Origin: JAAZBW01 sp035647855
GTDB taxonomy: Bacteria > Actinomycetota > Actinomycetes > Actinomycetales > Actinomycetaceae
Direction of reading: 5' to 3'
NCBI GenBank assembly: GCA_035647855.1
Contig: DASRMP010000042.1
Coordinates: forward strand, 1 to 64,000
Length of the DNA stretch: 64,000 bases
Both the position numbers and the translations under genes were made by a program. Numbering within the stretch: the stretch's first letter is position 1; every line of letters starts with the position of its first letter. The notes below the pieces were generated by a model, which worked only from the letters and a program-made list of their open reading frames with translations, did no database searches and was not told where the DNA came from. This document shows positions 17,936-25,772 of the stretch, one piece after another.

Positions 17936-18343
17936 CTACCCCTGGGGGTCCGTGCCGAACATGTCCTTGAGGACGGCGGCGGTGGCGGCGGCCGTGATTG
18001 CCAGGCCGATGGTGACCATCCAGGCGATGGCCGTGCTGATCGAGGCACTCACACCAATGGCGGTGACGAGCAGCAGGTTGATGAGCACGAGCACGATCCC
18101 GCTGAGCAGCGAACCGTTGTCGGCGTCGGTCTGGGTGTCGGCCTGGGCCGGGGTCTCGGTCTCGGCAGTGATGCGGGCCTTGAGGTTCTCGAGGAGTTCC
18201 TGGCGGCCGATGTGGTCCACGTATTCGTTGACGAACAGTGTCATGTTGGTGTCCTTTCTCTGGGTGGCCCTGGGGGCCGGGCTAGATCGTCGCTCCGTGC
18301 GGGCGATGTGGTCGGCGTATTCGTTGACGAGCAGCGCAGTCAT
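17936..18343 (-). CDS. Small two-helix membrane protein with duplicated N-terminal motif
   Basis: Two in-frame ATGs each have a good ribosome site: 18343 (GAAGGGAAG, 135 residues) and 18244 (AAAGGA, 102 residues). The first starts MTALLVNEYADHIAR, the second MTLFVNEYVDHIGR, so the opening segment is repeated in tandem with 18 codons between. No stop separates them, so either one protein of 135 residues or two nested products are made. The body (after about 38 residues from the second ATG) has a coiled polar stretch (QELLENLKARITAETET) and two membrane segments. Family not recognised. A strong terminator follows. Confidence 0.7.
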   Translation of the reverse strand: MTALLVNEYADHIARTERRSSPAPRATQRKDTNMTLFVNEYVDHIGRQELLENLKARITAETETPAQADTQTDADNGSLLSGIVLVLINLLLVTAIGVSASISTAIAWMVTIGLAITAAATAAVLKDMFGTDPQG

Positions 18344-18371
18344 ATTGCTTCTTCCCTTCTGCTGGGTGCTT

Positions 18372-18385
18372 CCCCCTGGTGGGGG
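18372..18385 (-). promoter_or_regulatory. Leader hairpin and palindromes upstream of the duplicated-motif gene
   Basis: CCCCCTGGTGGGGG forms a short perfect hairpin just before the ribosome site. Further upstream (18416-18600) the non-coding strand holds a 16-base inverted repeat with 7-base arms, TGGCAGGTTCCTGCCA (18456-18471), and at least three TTGCCA/TGGCAA-type motifs, which could be an operator cluster. Confidence 0.35.
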
Positions 18386-18622
18386 TCCGGGGCTGTTCCG
18401 GATTGGCTCCACTCTAGGAAGTTGCCAGCCGGTCTGGCCAGGGCGGGCCGGTGGGTGGCAGGTTCCTGCCAACGGTCAACTGGTGGCAAAGTTTGCTGGT
18501 CAGAGCGTGCAGTAACGCGTTTCAGCAAGTTCCAACCAGGAGTCGCGACACCCCGGGAACACCCCTCCGGCCCGAAAAGTTGCCAACCCGAACCGCTCTA
18601 CGCACGCCGCCGAGTTCCGGCG

Positions 18623-18982
18623 CTACCCCCGGAGGGACCACCGCCAGTCGTTCGACATCGTCCCGGGCACGCGCGCGCCGGAGCCTCGGACAGCTCCCCG
18701 CCGCCCACGGTTCGTCCACTCGCCGCAGCGCGGCTCCCCATTGACGGTGGGCTTCGAAGAATCCGCGCCAACGGCCGAGTCGGCCACGGCCTGAGCAGCG
18801 GCGCTCGCCGACTGCACGGCCGCCCCCACCGCAAACAGCGCCGCGAGTTCGGTCTCGTCCGGTGTCCCCGCGACGACCTCGAGTCCCACGGTGGCAGCTC
18901 CCACGGTGGCGGCACTTCCCGGCGGAGCATCGAACTCTGCGGGCATCCCGCGGTCCAACCACTTGAATGCGTCAGCGTTCAT
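18623..18982 (-). CDS. accE: Acyl-CoA carboxylase epsilon subunit
   Basis: 119 residues. Residues about 30-55 (LEVVAGTPDETELAALFAVG) carry the G-x-P-x-x-x-E-x-A-A-L pattern of actinobacterial AccE/PccE subunits, and the protein ends in W-x-W-S-L-R, as these do. The epsilon subunit binds the carboxyltransferase and stimulates activity. The ATG at 18982 has a strong GGAGGAG site 7 bases before it. It follows the beta subunit gene by 68 bases on the same strand, the normal order. The N-terminal ~28 residues and the Ala/Ser-rich middle are longer than usual. Confidence 0.8.
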   Translation of the reverse strand: MNADAFKWLDRGMPAEFDAPPGSAATVGAATVGLEVVAGTPDETELAALFAVGAAVQSASAAAQAVADSAVGADSSKPTVNGEPRCGEWTNRGRRGAVRGSGARVPGTMSNDWRWSLRG

Positions 18983-19050
18983 GCCGGTCTCCTCCACATT
19001 CCGTACCTCCGACTCCCCATCCCCACGACTCACGCCGGGATCCTCCGGCC

Positions 19051-20622
19051 TCACAGCGGAATGTTCCCGTGTTTCTTGGCGGGCGCGGTCGCCCGCTTGG
19101 TCCGCAGCGCCCGCAACGCGCGCACCACCTGGATCCGCGTCTCCGACGGCGCGATCACCGCGTCCACGTAGCCGCGTGCCGCGGCGTCCCAAGGGTTGAC
19201 GAGCGCCTCCTCGTACTCCGAGGTCAGTCGCTCGCGCTCCGCCGCCACGTCCCCGCCCGATTCCTCGACCGCCCGCAGCGCCCCCCGGTGCAGAATATTC
19301 ACCGCACCCGAAGCGCCCATCACGGCGATCTGTGCGCTGGGCCAGGCGAGGTTGACATCGGCGCCGAGCTGTTTCGAGCCCATCACGATGTACGCCCCGC
19401 CGTACGCCTTGCGTGTGATGACTGTGACGAGGGGCACGGTCGCCTCCGCGTACGCGTAGATAAGCTTCGCGCCGCGGCGGATGATCCCGTTCCACTCCTG
19501 GTCAGTACCGGGCAGGAATCCGGGCACGTCCACGAGCGTCAGCACGGGGAGGTTGAACGCGTCGCACGTCCGCACGAAGCGGGCGGCCTTCTCTGCCGCA
19601 TCGATGTCGAGAGTGCCCGCCATGGAAAGCGGCTGGTTCGCCACCACGCCGACCGGGTGGCCCTCCACCGCCCCGATCGCCGTGATGACGTTGGTCGCGA
19701 AGTCTGCGGACAGCTCCAGGAAGTCGCCGTCGTCGAGGAGGCCCTCTATGACTATTCGCATGTCGTACGGCTGGGAGTCGGACTCGGGGACCAGCGTGTC
19801 CAGTTCCAGGTCGTCGTCGGTGACTTCCATCTCGACCTCGACCTCGAACGAGGGCGGATCCGCCAGGTTGTTCGACGGCAGATACGTCAGCAGCGCGCGG
19901 ACGAAATCGATCGCGTCCTCCTCATCGCTGCCACGGTAGTGCGCGACGCCGGAGCGCGTGGTGTGCGCGAGTGCTCCGCCCAGTTCTTCCTGGGTGACGT
20001 CCTCCCCGGTGACGGTCCGGATGACGTCCGGGCCGGTGATGAACATGTTCGACGTGCCATCCACCATCACGATCACGTCCGTCAACGCCGGCGAGTACAC
20101 CGCGCCGCCGGCGCTCGGTCCCATGATCAGAGAGATCTGCGGGATGACTCCCGACGCCGCCACGTTGCGGCGGAAGATCTCCGCGAACTGGGTGAGGGCC
20201 GCCACGCCCTCCTGGATCCGGGCGCCCCCGCCGTCGGAAATCCCGATGATCGGCACGCCTGTACGCAGTGCGAGGTCCTGGACCTTGGTGATCTTCTGGC
20301 CGTGCACCTCGCCGAGCGAGCCACCGAACACCGAGAAGTCCTGGGAGTACACGCACACCTGGCGCCCGTGGATGGTCCCATGCCCGACGACTACGCCGTC
20401 ACCCTCGATCCGCCTCTTGTCCATCCCGAACGCGGTGGAGCGATGCGTGGCGAACGCGTCCAGTTCGACGAACGAGCCCTCATCGAGCAGCATGTCCAAC
20501 CGCTCGCGGGCGGTGTGCTTGTCTCGGGGGTGCTGGCGCTTGGCGGCGGTCTCCTCAAGTGCCTCGCCGCGTTCGCGGCGTGCGTTCAGTTCTGCGAGGG
20601 TGTCCACGGCGGTTTCTGTCAC
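19051..20622 (-). CDS. Acyl-CoA carboxylase beta subunit (carboxyltransferase)
   Basis: 523 residues, the normal length of PccB/AccD5-type subunits. Typical segments: KQHPRDKHTARERLDMLLDE-like RQHPRDKHTARERLDMLLDE, GDGVVVGHGTIHGRQV, GVPIIGISDGGGARIQEG, MGPSAGGAVYSPALTD, the second half oxyanion region KAYGGAYIVMGSKQLGAD, and the conserved end KKHGNIPL. It transfers carboxyl from biotin to acetyl- or propionyl-CoA. The start is a GTG with no ribosome site but a -10 six bases before it, so the mRNA is probably leaderless. The epsilon gene follows. Confidence 0.96.
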   Translation of the reverse strand: MTETAVDTLAELNARRERGEALEETAAKRQHPRDKHTARERLDMLLDEGSFVELDAFATHRSTAFGMDKRRIEGDGVVVGHGTIHGRQVCVYSQDFSVFGGSLGEVHGQKITKVQDLALRTGVPIIGISDGGGARIQEGVAALTQFAEIFRRNVAASGVIPQISLIMGPSAGGAVYSPALTDVIVMVDGTSNMFITGPDVIRTVTGEDVTQEELGGALAHTTRSGVAHYRGSDEEDAIDFVRALLTYLPSNNLADPPSFEVEVEMEVTDDDLELDTLVPESDSQPYDMRIVIEGLLDDGDFLELSADFATNVITAIGAVEGHPVGVVANQPLSMAGTLDIDAAEKAARFVRTCDAFNLPVLTLVDVPGFLPGTDQEWNGIIRRGAKLIYAYAEATVPLVTVITRKAYGGAYIVMGSKQLGADVNLAWPSAQIAVMGASGAVNILHRGALRAVEESGGDVAAERERLTSEYEEALVNPWDAAARGYVDAVIAPSETRIQVVRALRALRTKRATAPAKKHGNIPL

Positions 20623-20628
20623 GGATAC

Positions 20629-20661
20629 AGGCTAGGTGGTGAAACCTCGCAATCGGGTCAA
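20629..20661 (-). promoter_or_regulatory. Probable leaderless promoter of the beta subunit gene
   Basis: On the minus strand TTGACC (20661-20656) and a -10 TAGCCT (20634-20629) with a long spacer (21) precede the GTG at 20622 by six bases, which would place the transcript start at or next to the start codon. No ribosome site is present, which supports this. Confidence 0.4.
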
Positions 20662-20751
20662 ACGATTGCACGCGATTGACCACACCCGTTTTGTCCGGTT
20701 CACACAATGGGCTGTGTCACCCTGGTAGTCCAACCTGCGGGAAGGAACCCC

Positions 20752-21513
20752 ATGTCGTTCACTCGGATCGTGCGCGTCGAGCGCACCGGCTCGACCAACA
20801 CCGATCTGATCCGCGCCCTCGATACCGAGCCCGCCGAGTGGCCGCATCTCTCCGCGCTCGTCGCGGACGATCAGACCGGCGGGCGCGGCCGCGCAGGCAG
20901 GGGGTGGGAGTCCCTCCCGGGCGCGTCCCTCAACTGTTCAGTCGTCATCATTCTCGGCGACGACGCCCTCCCCGTCACATGGGTGCCGCTTCTCGTGGGG
21001 GTCGCGGTCCGGCGGGCGCTTCGCCTGTGGCTGGACACGGACCTGAAGTGGCCGAATGACGTGCTCGTCGCCGGCGGAGAACCGGTCGATGTTCCTGCCT
21101 GGGGCTGGGCGCGGAAGCTCGGGGGAATCCTGTGCGAACGGCACGTGAGCGGCGCCGTCGTCGCGGGGATCGGGATCAACTGTCGCCACCGCGAGGACGA
21201 GTTGCCGGTGGCGTGGGCGGCGTCCATCGCGACGGCGACCGGAACCAGCGGGCCCCGGCCTGCGCACGTGCTGCGTCCACTGGGTGAAACGCTTCGTGCG
21301 GTACTGGACGACTGGAAGCGAGACGCCGCTGCTGTCCTCGAGGAATACGTGAGTGCGTCCGTGATCGTCGGGCGGCAGGTGCGGGTGACCGGAGCGAGCG
21401 TGGAAAAGCGTGGCACGGTGGCGGGATTCGGGGAAGACGGTGCCCTGATCCTTGAGACGGACGAGGGCGAGATCGTGAGTGTCTCGGCCGGGGACGTCGA
21501 ACGCTTACGATGA
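20752..21513 (+). CDS. birA: Biotin-protein ligase
   Basis: 253 residues. RVERTGSTNTDL, DDQTGGRGRAGRGWES (the biotinyl-AMP loop), LKWPNDVLV and KLGGILCE are the canonical BirA catalytic motifs, and a small C-terminal domain follows. There is no N-terminal helix-turn-helix, so it is a monofunctional ligase and not a repressor. It joins biotin to the carrier lysine of acyl-CoA carboxylase, whose genes lie divergently next to it. The ATG at 20752 has GGAAGGA before it; the frame is open 15 codons further upstream but without a ribosome site. Confidence 0.95.
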   Translation: MSFTRIVRVERTGSTNTDLIRALDTEPAEWPHLSALVADDQTGGRGRAGRGWESLPGASLNCSVVIILGDDALPVTWVPLLVGVAVRRALRLWLDTDLKWPNDVLVAGGEPVDVPAWGWARKLGGILCERHVSGAVVAGIGINCRHREDELPVAWAASIATATGTSGPRPAHVLRPLGETLRAVLDDWKRDAAAVLEEYVSASVIVGRQVRVTGASVEKRGTVAGFGEDGALILETDEGEIVSVSAGDVERLR

Positions 21514-21610
21514 CGGATCTGGCGGACAGCGGCCTTACGGTCGGTCTTCGCATGCATCGTCGCTTGTGTCGTACGCCACATTGGGTACTAGTGTGGATCG
21601 AGTGAGTGAC

Positions 21611-23095
21611 ATGGCGACGCGCGCGGTGACCCCGGTCGGAGGGAAGACGCCGATGCAGCGTGCTCCCGCAGCATCGCCGGGACCTGCGGGCGCGTTCCCG
21701 AGCCCACGATTGGAGACCACTGTCGACAAGCCGCCACAGCCACCGGAGAAGGTGCCGCCCGCCAAGCCGGCGCCACCCAAGCCGGCGCCTCCCAGGCCGG
21801 TGCCTCCCACGCCGGTGCCTCCCAGGCCGGCGCCGCCCAGGCCGGCGCCTCCCAAGCCGACGCCCGCGAGGAAGGCCGCGCGGTCGAAGCCGCCGGCCTC
21901 GCCGGAGAAGGCCGAGAAGGTCACGCCCACGAAGGCTGCGCCCGCGAGACGATCTGGGGCACCGGCGCAGAAGCCCGCACCCGCCAAGGCGGCGCCGGCG
22001 AAGCCGGTTTCGATCGCGGCAAATATTCCACAGGCACGTAAAAGGCAACGCAAGCACCCGGTTCAGACCACCGAAGAGGTTGCTCTCACCCTCATGGGCG
22101 AGTTGCCGTCGATGACGATCGCGCAACTCGCCGAACAGGCCGGCACCGACGTTGCCGCGGCGCGCGCGTTCTGGCGCGCGATGGGATTCGCAAATGTGGC
22201 GGATGACGAAGTGAAGTTCGTCTCCGAGGACGTGGACACACTGCGTGCGTGGACGGAGATGGTGGAATCCGAGGACCTCGACGAGAGGACGATGCTCTCC
22301 CTGATCAGGGCGCAGAGCCACAATCTGGAGCGTCAGGTGCTGTGGCAGCTCGAGGCGACGATCGAGTACATGACCCGCAGGCACAAGTTGGATGACACGG
22401 CTGCGCGAATCATCTTTCTCGACCAGTTGCCTGAGAGGTCGGGGTTCCTGCTCAGCCAGCTCAGCTACGCGTGGCGCCGCCAGGCGGTCGATCTGACGGA
22501 GCGCACGGTGGCGGAACTCGCAGAACGCACGGAACAGCCGCGTGCCGGCGAGGTCCTGCCGGTGCCGAGGGCGTTGGGCTTCGTTGACATGGTGCAGTTC
22601 ACTTCCCGCGTCCGGCAGCTGGAGTCGAGGGAACTGGTCGATCTCGTCCAAGGGTTCGAGATGACCACGCGGGACGTCATCTCGGCGAACGGTGCCCGTG
22701 TGGTCAAGACCGTGGGCGACGCGGTGCTCTACGTGGCGGAAGACCTGCTCACGGCCGCGAAGGTGGCCTTGGCGATGATCCACGCGATCTCTGCGAATCC
22801 GTCGCTGCTCCCGGTTCGCGCGTCGCTGGTGTGGGGCAGGGTGATCTCCCGATCCGGGGACATCTTCGGGCCCGCGGTCAATCTCGCTTCACGACTCATC
22901 GACATCGCTCCGCGCGACACCGTGTACATGGACGAGGGCACTGCAGCGCTGCTGGCGAAGCACCCGAGCGCGGCCGACTTCAACCAGATCAGGCGGCCGA
23001 TCGCAAGAGTCCCCGGTATCGGCGAGATCAGGCCGATCGAGCTCAAGTGGGCGGTGACCCCGTCACCCGGCGAGATCTGGATGCCGAACGGGTGA
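21611..23095 (+). CDS. Class III adenylyl cyclase with Pro-rich N-terminal extension
   Basis: 494 residues from the ATG at 21611 (a GTG at 21602 is also possible). Residues about 30-130 are a low-complexity Pro/Ala/Lys segment. Residues ~150-320 resemble the helical regulatory domain of mycobacterial Rv1264-type cyclases. The catalytic domain follows: FVDMVQFTSR (metal Asp), ARVVKTVGDAVLYV (substrate Lys and second metal Asp), FGPAVNLASRL (transition-state Asn/Arg). It makes cAMP from ATP in the cytoplasm; in Rv1264 the regulatory domain senses pH. A CRP-like site stands in front of gltA in this window, which gives a possible target. Confidence 0.9.
   Translation: MATRAVTPVGGKTPMQRAPAASPGPAGAFPSPRLETTVDKPPQPPEKVPPAKPAPPKPAPPRPVPPTPVPPRPAPPRPAPPKPTPARKAARSKPPASPEKAEKVTPTKAAPARRSGAPAQKPAPAKAAPAKPVSIAANIPQARKRQRKHPVQTTEEVALTLMGELPSMTIAQLAEQAGTDVAAARAFWRAMGFANVADDEVKFVSEDVDTLRAWTEMVESEDLDERTMLSLIRAQSHNLERQVLWQLEATIEYMTRRHKLDDTAARIIFLDQLPERSGFLLSQLSYAWRRQAVDLTERTVAELAERTEQPRAGEVLPVPRALGFVDMVQFTSRVRQLESRELVDLVQGFEMTTRDVISANGARVVKTVGDAVLYVAEDLLTAAKVALAMIHAISANPSLLPVRASLVWGRVISRSGDIFGPAVNLASRLIDIAPRDTVYMDEGTAALLAKHPSAADFNQIRRPIARVPGIGEIRPIELKWAVTPSPGEIWMPNG
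21764..21868 (+). repeat. 15-bp minisatellite, seven units, in the cyclase gene
   Basis: Seven direct 15-base units (consensus ARGCCGGCGCCTCCC) encode the pentapeptide repeat K/R-P-A/V-P-P in the cyclase N-terminus. Multiples of 15 keep the frame, so copy number could vary between strains without breaking the gene. Confidence 0.85.
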
Positions 23096-23132
23096 AACGA
23101 AAGGCATGCCCAGACCGGCAAGCGTGCTCTTC

Positions 23133-23163
23133 TTGACCGCTTTTTGACAGTTTCCTTTACTAT
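23133..23163 (+). promoter_or_regulatory. Promoter of the two-component operon (leaderless)
   Basis: TTGACC (23133-23138), a 19-base spacer and TACTAT (23158-23163), followed six bases later by the GTG start of the response regulator. No ribosome site is present, so transcription probably begins at the start codon. Confidence 0.6.
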
Positions 23164-23169
23164 GGCGTT

Positions 23170-23856
23170 GTGACTAACGTACTTCTCGTCGAGGACGACC
23201 CGGCGATTGCTGAACCCCTCGCACGTGCCCTCGGCCGTGAGGGTTACACGGTCAAGTCCCACGCGACCGGCCAGGGAGCGCTCGATGAGGTGACGGATGC
23301 GGATCTGGTGATCCTCGATCTGGGCCTGCCGGACATCGACGGTCTTGACGTAGCACGCCGGATCCGCTCGCAGGGACTGATCACTCCGATTCTGGTGCTC
23401 ACTGCCCGCGCTGACGAGGTTGACATGGTGGTCGGCCTCGACGCAGGTGCTGACGATTACGTGACGAAGCCCTTTCGGCTTGCCGAGCTCCTCGCCCGCG
23501 TGCGGGCGTTGCTGCGCCGGGTGGGTGGCGACCTCACTGACGAGGACGAACTCATCGCGCAGGACGTCCGAGTCGACGTGGGAGCGCACCGCGCCTTCCA
23601 GGGCAAGCGCGAACTGCAGCTGACCGCCAAGGAGTTCGAACTACTGCGGGTGCTCCTCCGCGATGCCGGTTCCGTGGTGATGCGTGACCAAATCATGAAG
23701 GAAGTCTGGGGAGGGACCGATTCGTCGGGTTCCACCAAGACGCTCGATATGCACGTGTCGTGGCTGCGTCGCAAGCTCGGGGACGATGCCAACGACCCGC
23801 ACTACATCACCACCGTGCGCGGGATGGGCTTCCGCTTCGAGACCGCCAATTCCTGA
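23170..23856 (+). CDS. OmpR/PhoB-family response regulator
   Basis: 228 residues. The receiver domain has the acidic pair Asp9/Asp10, the phospho-acceptor Asp50 (VILDLGLPD) and the YVTKPF lysine loop. The C-terminal winged helix (about 130-228; LTAKEFELLRVLLRDAGSVV, VSWLRRKLGDD, ITTVRGMGFRF) binds DNA. It is a transcription factor controlled by the kinase that follows, whose ATG overlaps its stop (TGATG). The start is a leaderless GTG. The target genes are unknown. Confidence 0.95.
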   Translation: MTNVLLVEDDPAIAEPLARALGREGYTVKSHATGQGALDEVTDADLVILDLGLPDIDGLDVARRIRSQGLITPILVLTARADEVDMVVGLDAGADDYVTKPFRLAELLARVRALLRRVGGDLTDEDELIAQDVRVDVGAHRAFQGKRELQLTAKEFELLRVLLRDAGSVVMRDQIMKEVWGGTDSSGSTKTLDMHVSWLRRKLGDDANDPHYITTVRGMGFRFETANS

Positions 23857-25190
23857 TGCGTCGGCGCGCGGTCCTGTTGGCCGTCGTCGCCGTGGCGGTC
23901 GCACTGGTTCTGATTGGGCTCCCGTTGGCCATGCTGGGCTCGGCGATGATCTGGGAATCTCAGCAGAGCAATCTCGATACGCGCGCGCAAACGCTCGCGC
24001 GCGCCGTCGAGAGACGCCTCGCGCAGGGTGACAGGGTCGACGAAGCGATGCTCGACCCGTGGATCGACGGCCGCGTCAACCACGCCGCCCACATCATCGT
24101 TATCCTGCCCGACGGCGATCGCGTTGAGACTCCCGAATTCGGAGAGGGGCGAGTGCTGCGCTCCACCAGGGGCACTGGTTCCATCGACGGCGACGCCGGC
24201 GCCACCGTGATCATGGAAGTGCTCGTTCGCGACGTGCAGACCCAGGTCGCGATCATGCTCTTCTTCGTGGGTGCCGCGTCCGTGGTGGCGTTCGTTGTGG
24301 CCGTACTCGTGGCATTGCGGGGATCGCGGCGGCTCGCCGCTCCGCTCATCTATCTCGCTGCGGCTGCCGAACAGTTGGGCAGCGGCCAGACACGCCCGAA
24401 CGTGCAGCCCTCAGGGATTGAGGAAATCGACCTGGTCCAGGACGAACTGGTGCGCTCCGCGGACCGGATGGCCGCCCGCCTCGCCGCCGAGCGGCAGTTC
24501 GCGGCAGACGCCTCCCACCAGTTGCGAACGCCGCTCACCTCACTGTCCATGCGCCTTGAGGAAATCCAGTACATATCGGACAACGAGCAGGTGAAGTCGG
24601 AGGCGGAGTTGTGCCTGCAGCAGGTCGAGCGCCTCACCGGCGTTGTCAACGACATGCTGCGGACCGCCCGCAAAGCGGAGGGCGGCACCACGGCGGCCGT
24701 CCGCCTGGACGAGGTCTTCGCCCAGCAGCTGGAGGAGTGGCGCGAGCCGTTCCGTAAAAAGGGGCGGAACATTGAGGCGAGCGACAAGGCCCAGCGCATC
24801 GCACTCGCGAGCCCGGGCGCGCTCGCCCAGGTTCTCGCGACGCTGATAGAGAACTCCCTCAAGTACGGAGACGGAGACACGACAATCTCGACGCGTCCCG
24901 CATCGGGCCGCGGCGTCTTCATCGACGTCGCCGATGAGGGGCCCGGCGTTTCCGACGAACTCGCGCCGAACCTGTTCTCCAAGGGCGTCTCTGGCCACGG
25001 TTCCACCGGTGTCGGTCTCGCCCTCGCGAAGGACCTCGTGATCGCCGACGGCGGCCGACTGGACCTCACACAGCGCCGCCCGCCCATATTCACGGTCTTC
25101 CTGAACGGCCTCCCACGCGATCTCGCGCCGGATGTCGTGATGCCGCAGGGCGCACTGGTGACGGTTGGCCGGCGGCGCCGGCGGAGATGA
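23856..25190 (+). CDS. Sensor histidine kinase
   Basis: 444 residues. Membrane segment 1 at about 5-30, an extracytoplasmic sensor loop of roughly 100 residues, membrane segment 2 at about 130-152, HAMP linker, then the HisKA motif FAADASHQLRTPLTSLSMRL with His221 as phosphorylation site, and an HATPase_c domain (ATLIENSLKYGDG; DVADEGPGVSD; GSTGVGLALAKDLVIADGG). It phosphorylates the response regulator just upstream. The ATG at 23856 overlaps the regulator stop, so the two are cotranslated. The sensor loop has no motif that reveals the signal. Confidence 0.95.
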   Translation: MRRRAVLLAVVAVAVALVLIGLPLAMLGSAMIWESQQSNLDTRAQTLARAVERRLAQGDRVDEAMLDPWIDGRVNHAAHIIVILPDGDRVETPEFGEGRVLRSTRGTGSIDGDAGATVIMEVLVRDVQTQVAIMLFFVGAASVVAFVVAVLVALRGSRRLAAPLIYLAAAAEQLGSGQTRPNVQPSGIEEIDLVQDELVRSADRMAARLAAERQFAADASHQLRTPLTSLSMRLEEIQYISDNEQVKSEAELCLQQVERLTGVVNDMLRTARKAEGGTTAAVRLDEVFAQQLEEWREPFRKKGRNIEASDKAQRIALASPGALAQVLATLIENSLKYGDGDTTISTRPASGRGVFIDVADEGPGVSDELAPNLFSKGVSGHGSTGVGLALAKDLVIADGGRLDLTQRRPPIFTVFLNGLPRDLAPDVVMPQGALVTVGRRRRRR

Positions 25191-25247
25191 ATCGACGGGC
25201 GGTGTGTGCCCGGTGGCCTACGATCTCCTTGAGCGAAAGGAGCCTGG

Positions 25248-25772
25248 ATGAGCAACGGAAATGCGGTTGTCGGGATCGTCATGGGTTCGGACTCCGACTG
25301 GAACGTCATGGAGGCAGTCGGCGCTGCGCTTGATGAGTTCGGGATCCCGTACGAGGTAGGCGTCTATTCCGCCCACCGGATGCCCGATGACACGATTGCC
25401 TACGGCAAGAGCGCGGCCGAGCGTGGGCTGAAGGTCATCATCGCCGGGGCGGGAGGGGCCGCTCATCTTCCTGGCGTGCTCGCTGCCGTGACCCCGCTTC
25501 CCGTGATCGGGGTTCCCGTGTCCCTGAAGGACCTCGACGGACTGGACTCGCTGCTTTCCATCGTCCAGATGCCCGCCGGTGTTCCGGTGGCAACCGTTGG
25601 TATCGGCGCGGCGCGGAACGCGGGCCTGCTGGCGGCGCGAATCATCGGAGCGGGCGATGATGTCCTCCGGGCGCGTGTCGTCGAGTTTCAGGGCGGCCTG
25701 CGGGAGGCCGCAGAGGCGAAGGGCCGGGCGCTCGCGGAGCGGCGCGGTCAGGACAGGAAGGCGAATTCATGA
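25248..25772 (+). CDS. purE: N5-carboxyaminoimidazole ribonucleotide mutase
   Basis: 174 residues, a class I PurE. The CAIR-binding motif GSDSDW, the catalytic His in YSAHRMPD and the glycine loop GAGGAAHLPG are present. It rearranges N5-CAIR to CAIR in purine synthesis; purK is not in the window. GAAAGGAG precedes the ATG. galE starts within its stop codon (ATGA), an unusual partner, so the two are cotranscribed. Confidence 0.96.
   Translation: MSNGNAVVGIVMGSDSDWNVMEAVGAALDEFGIPYEVGVYSAHRMPDDTIAYGKSAAERGLKVIIAGAGGAAHLPGVLAAVTPLPVIGVPVSLKDLDGLDSLLSIVQMPAGVPVATVGIGAARNAGLLAARIIGAGDDVLRARVVEFQGGLREAAEAKGRALAERRGQDRKANS

Noticed and set aside
21176..22783. Minus-strand frame with glycine/arginine repeats opposite the cyclase
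   Set aside because: The repeats are the reverse reading of the 15-bp minisatellite; there is no ribosome site or domain.
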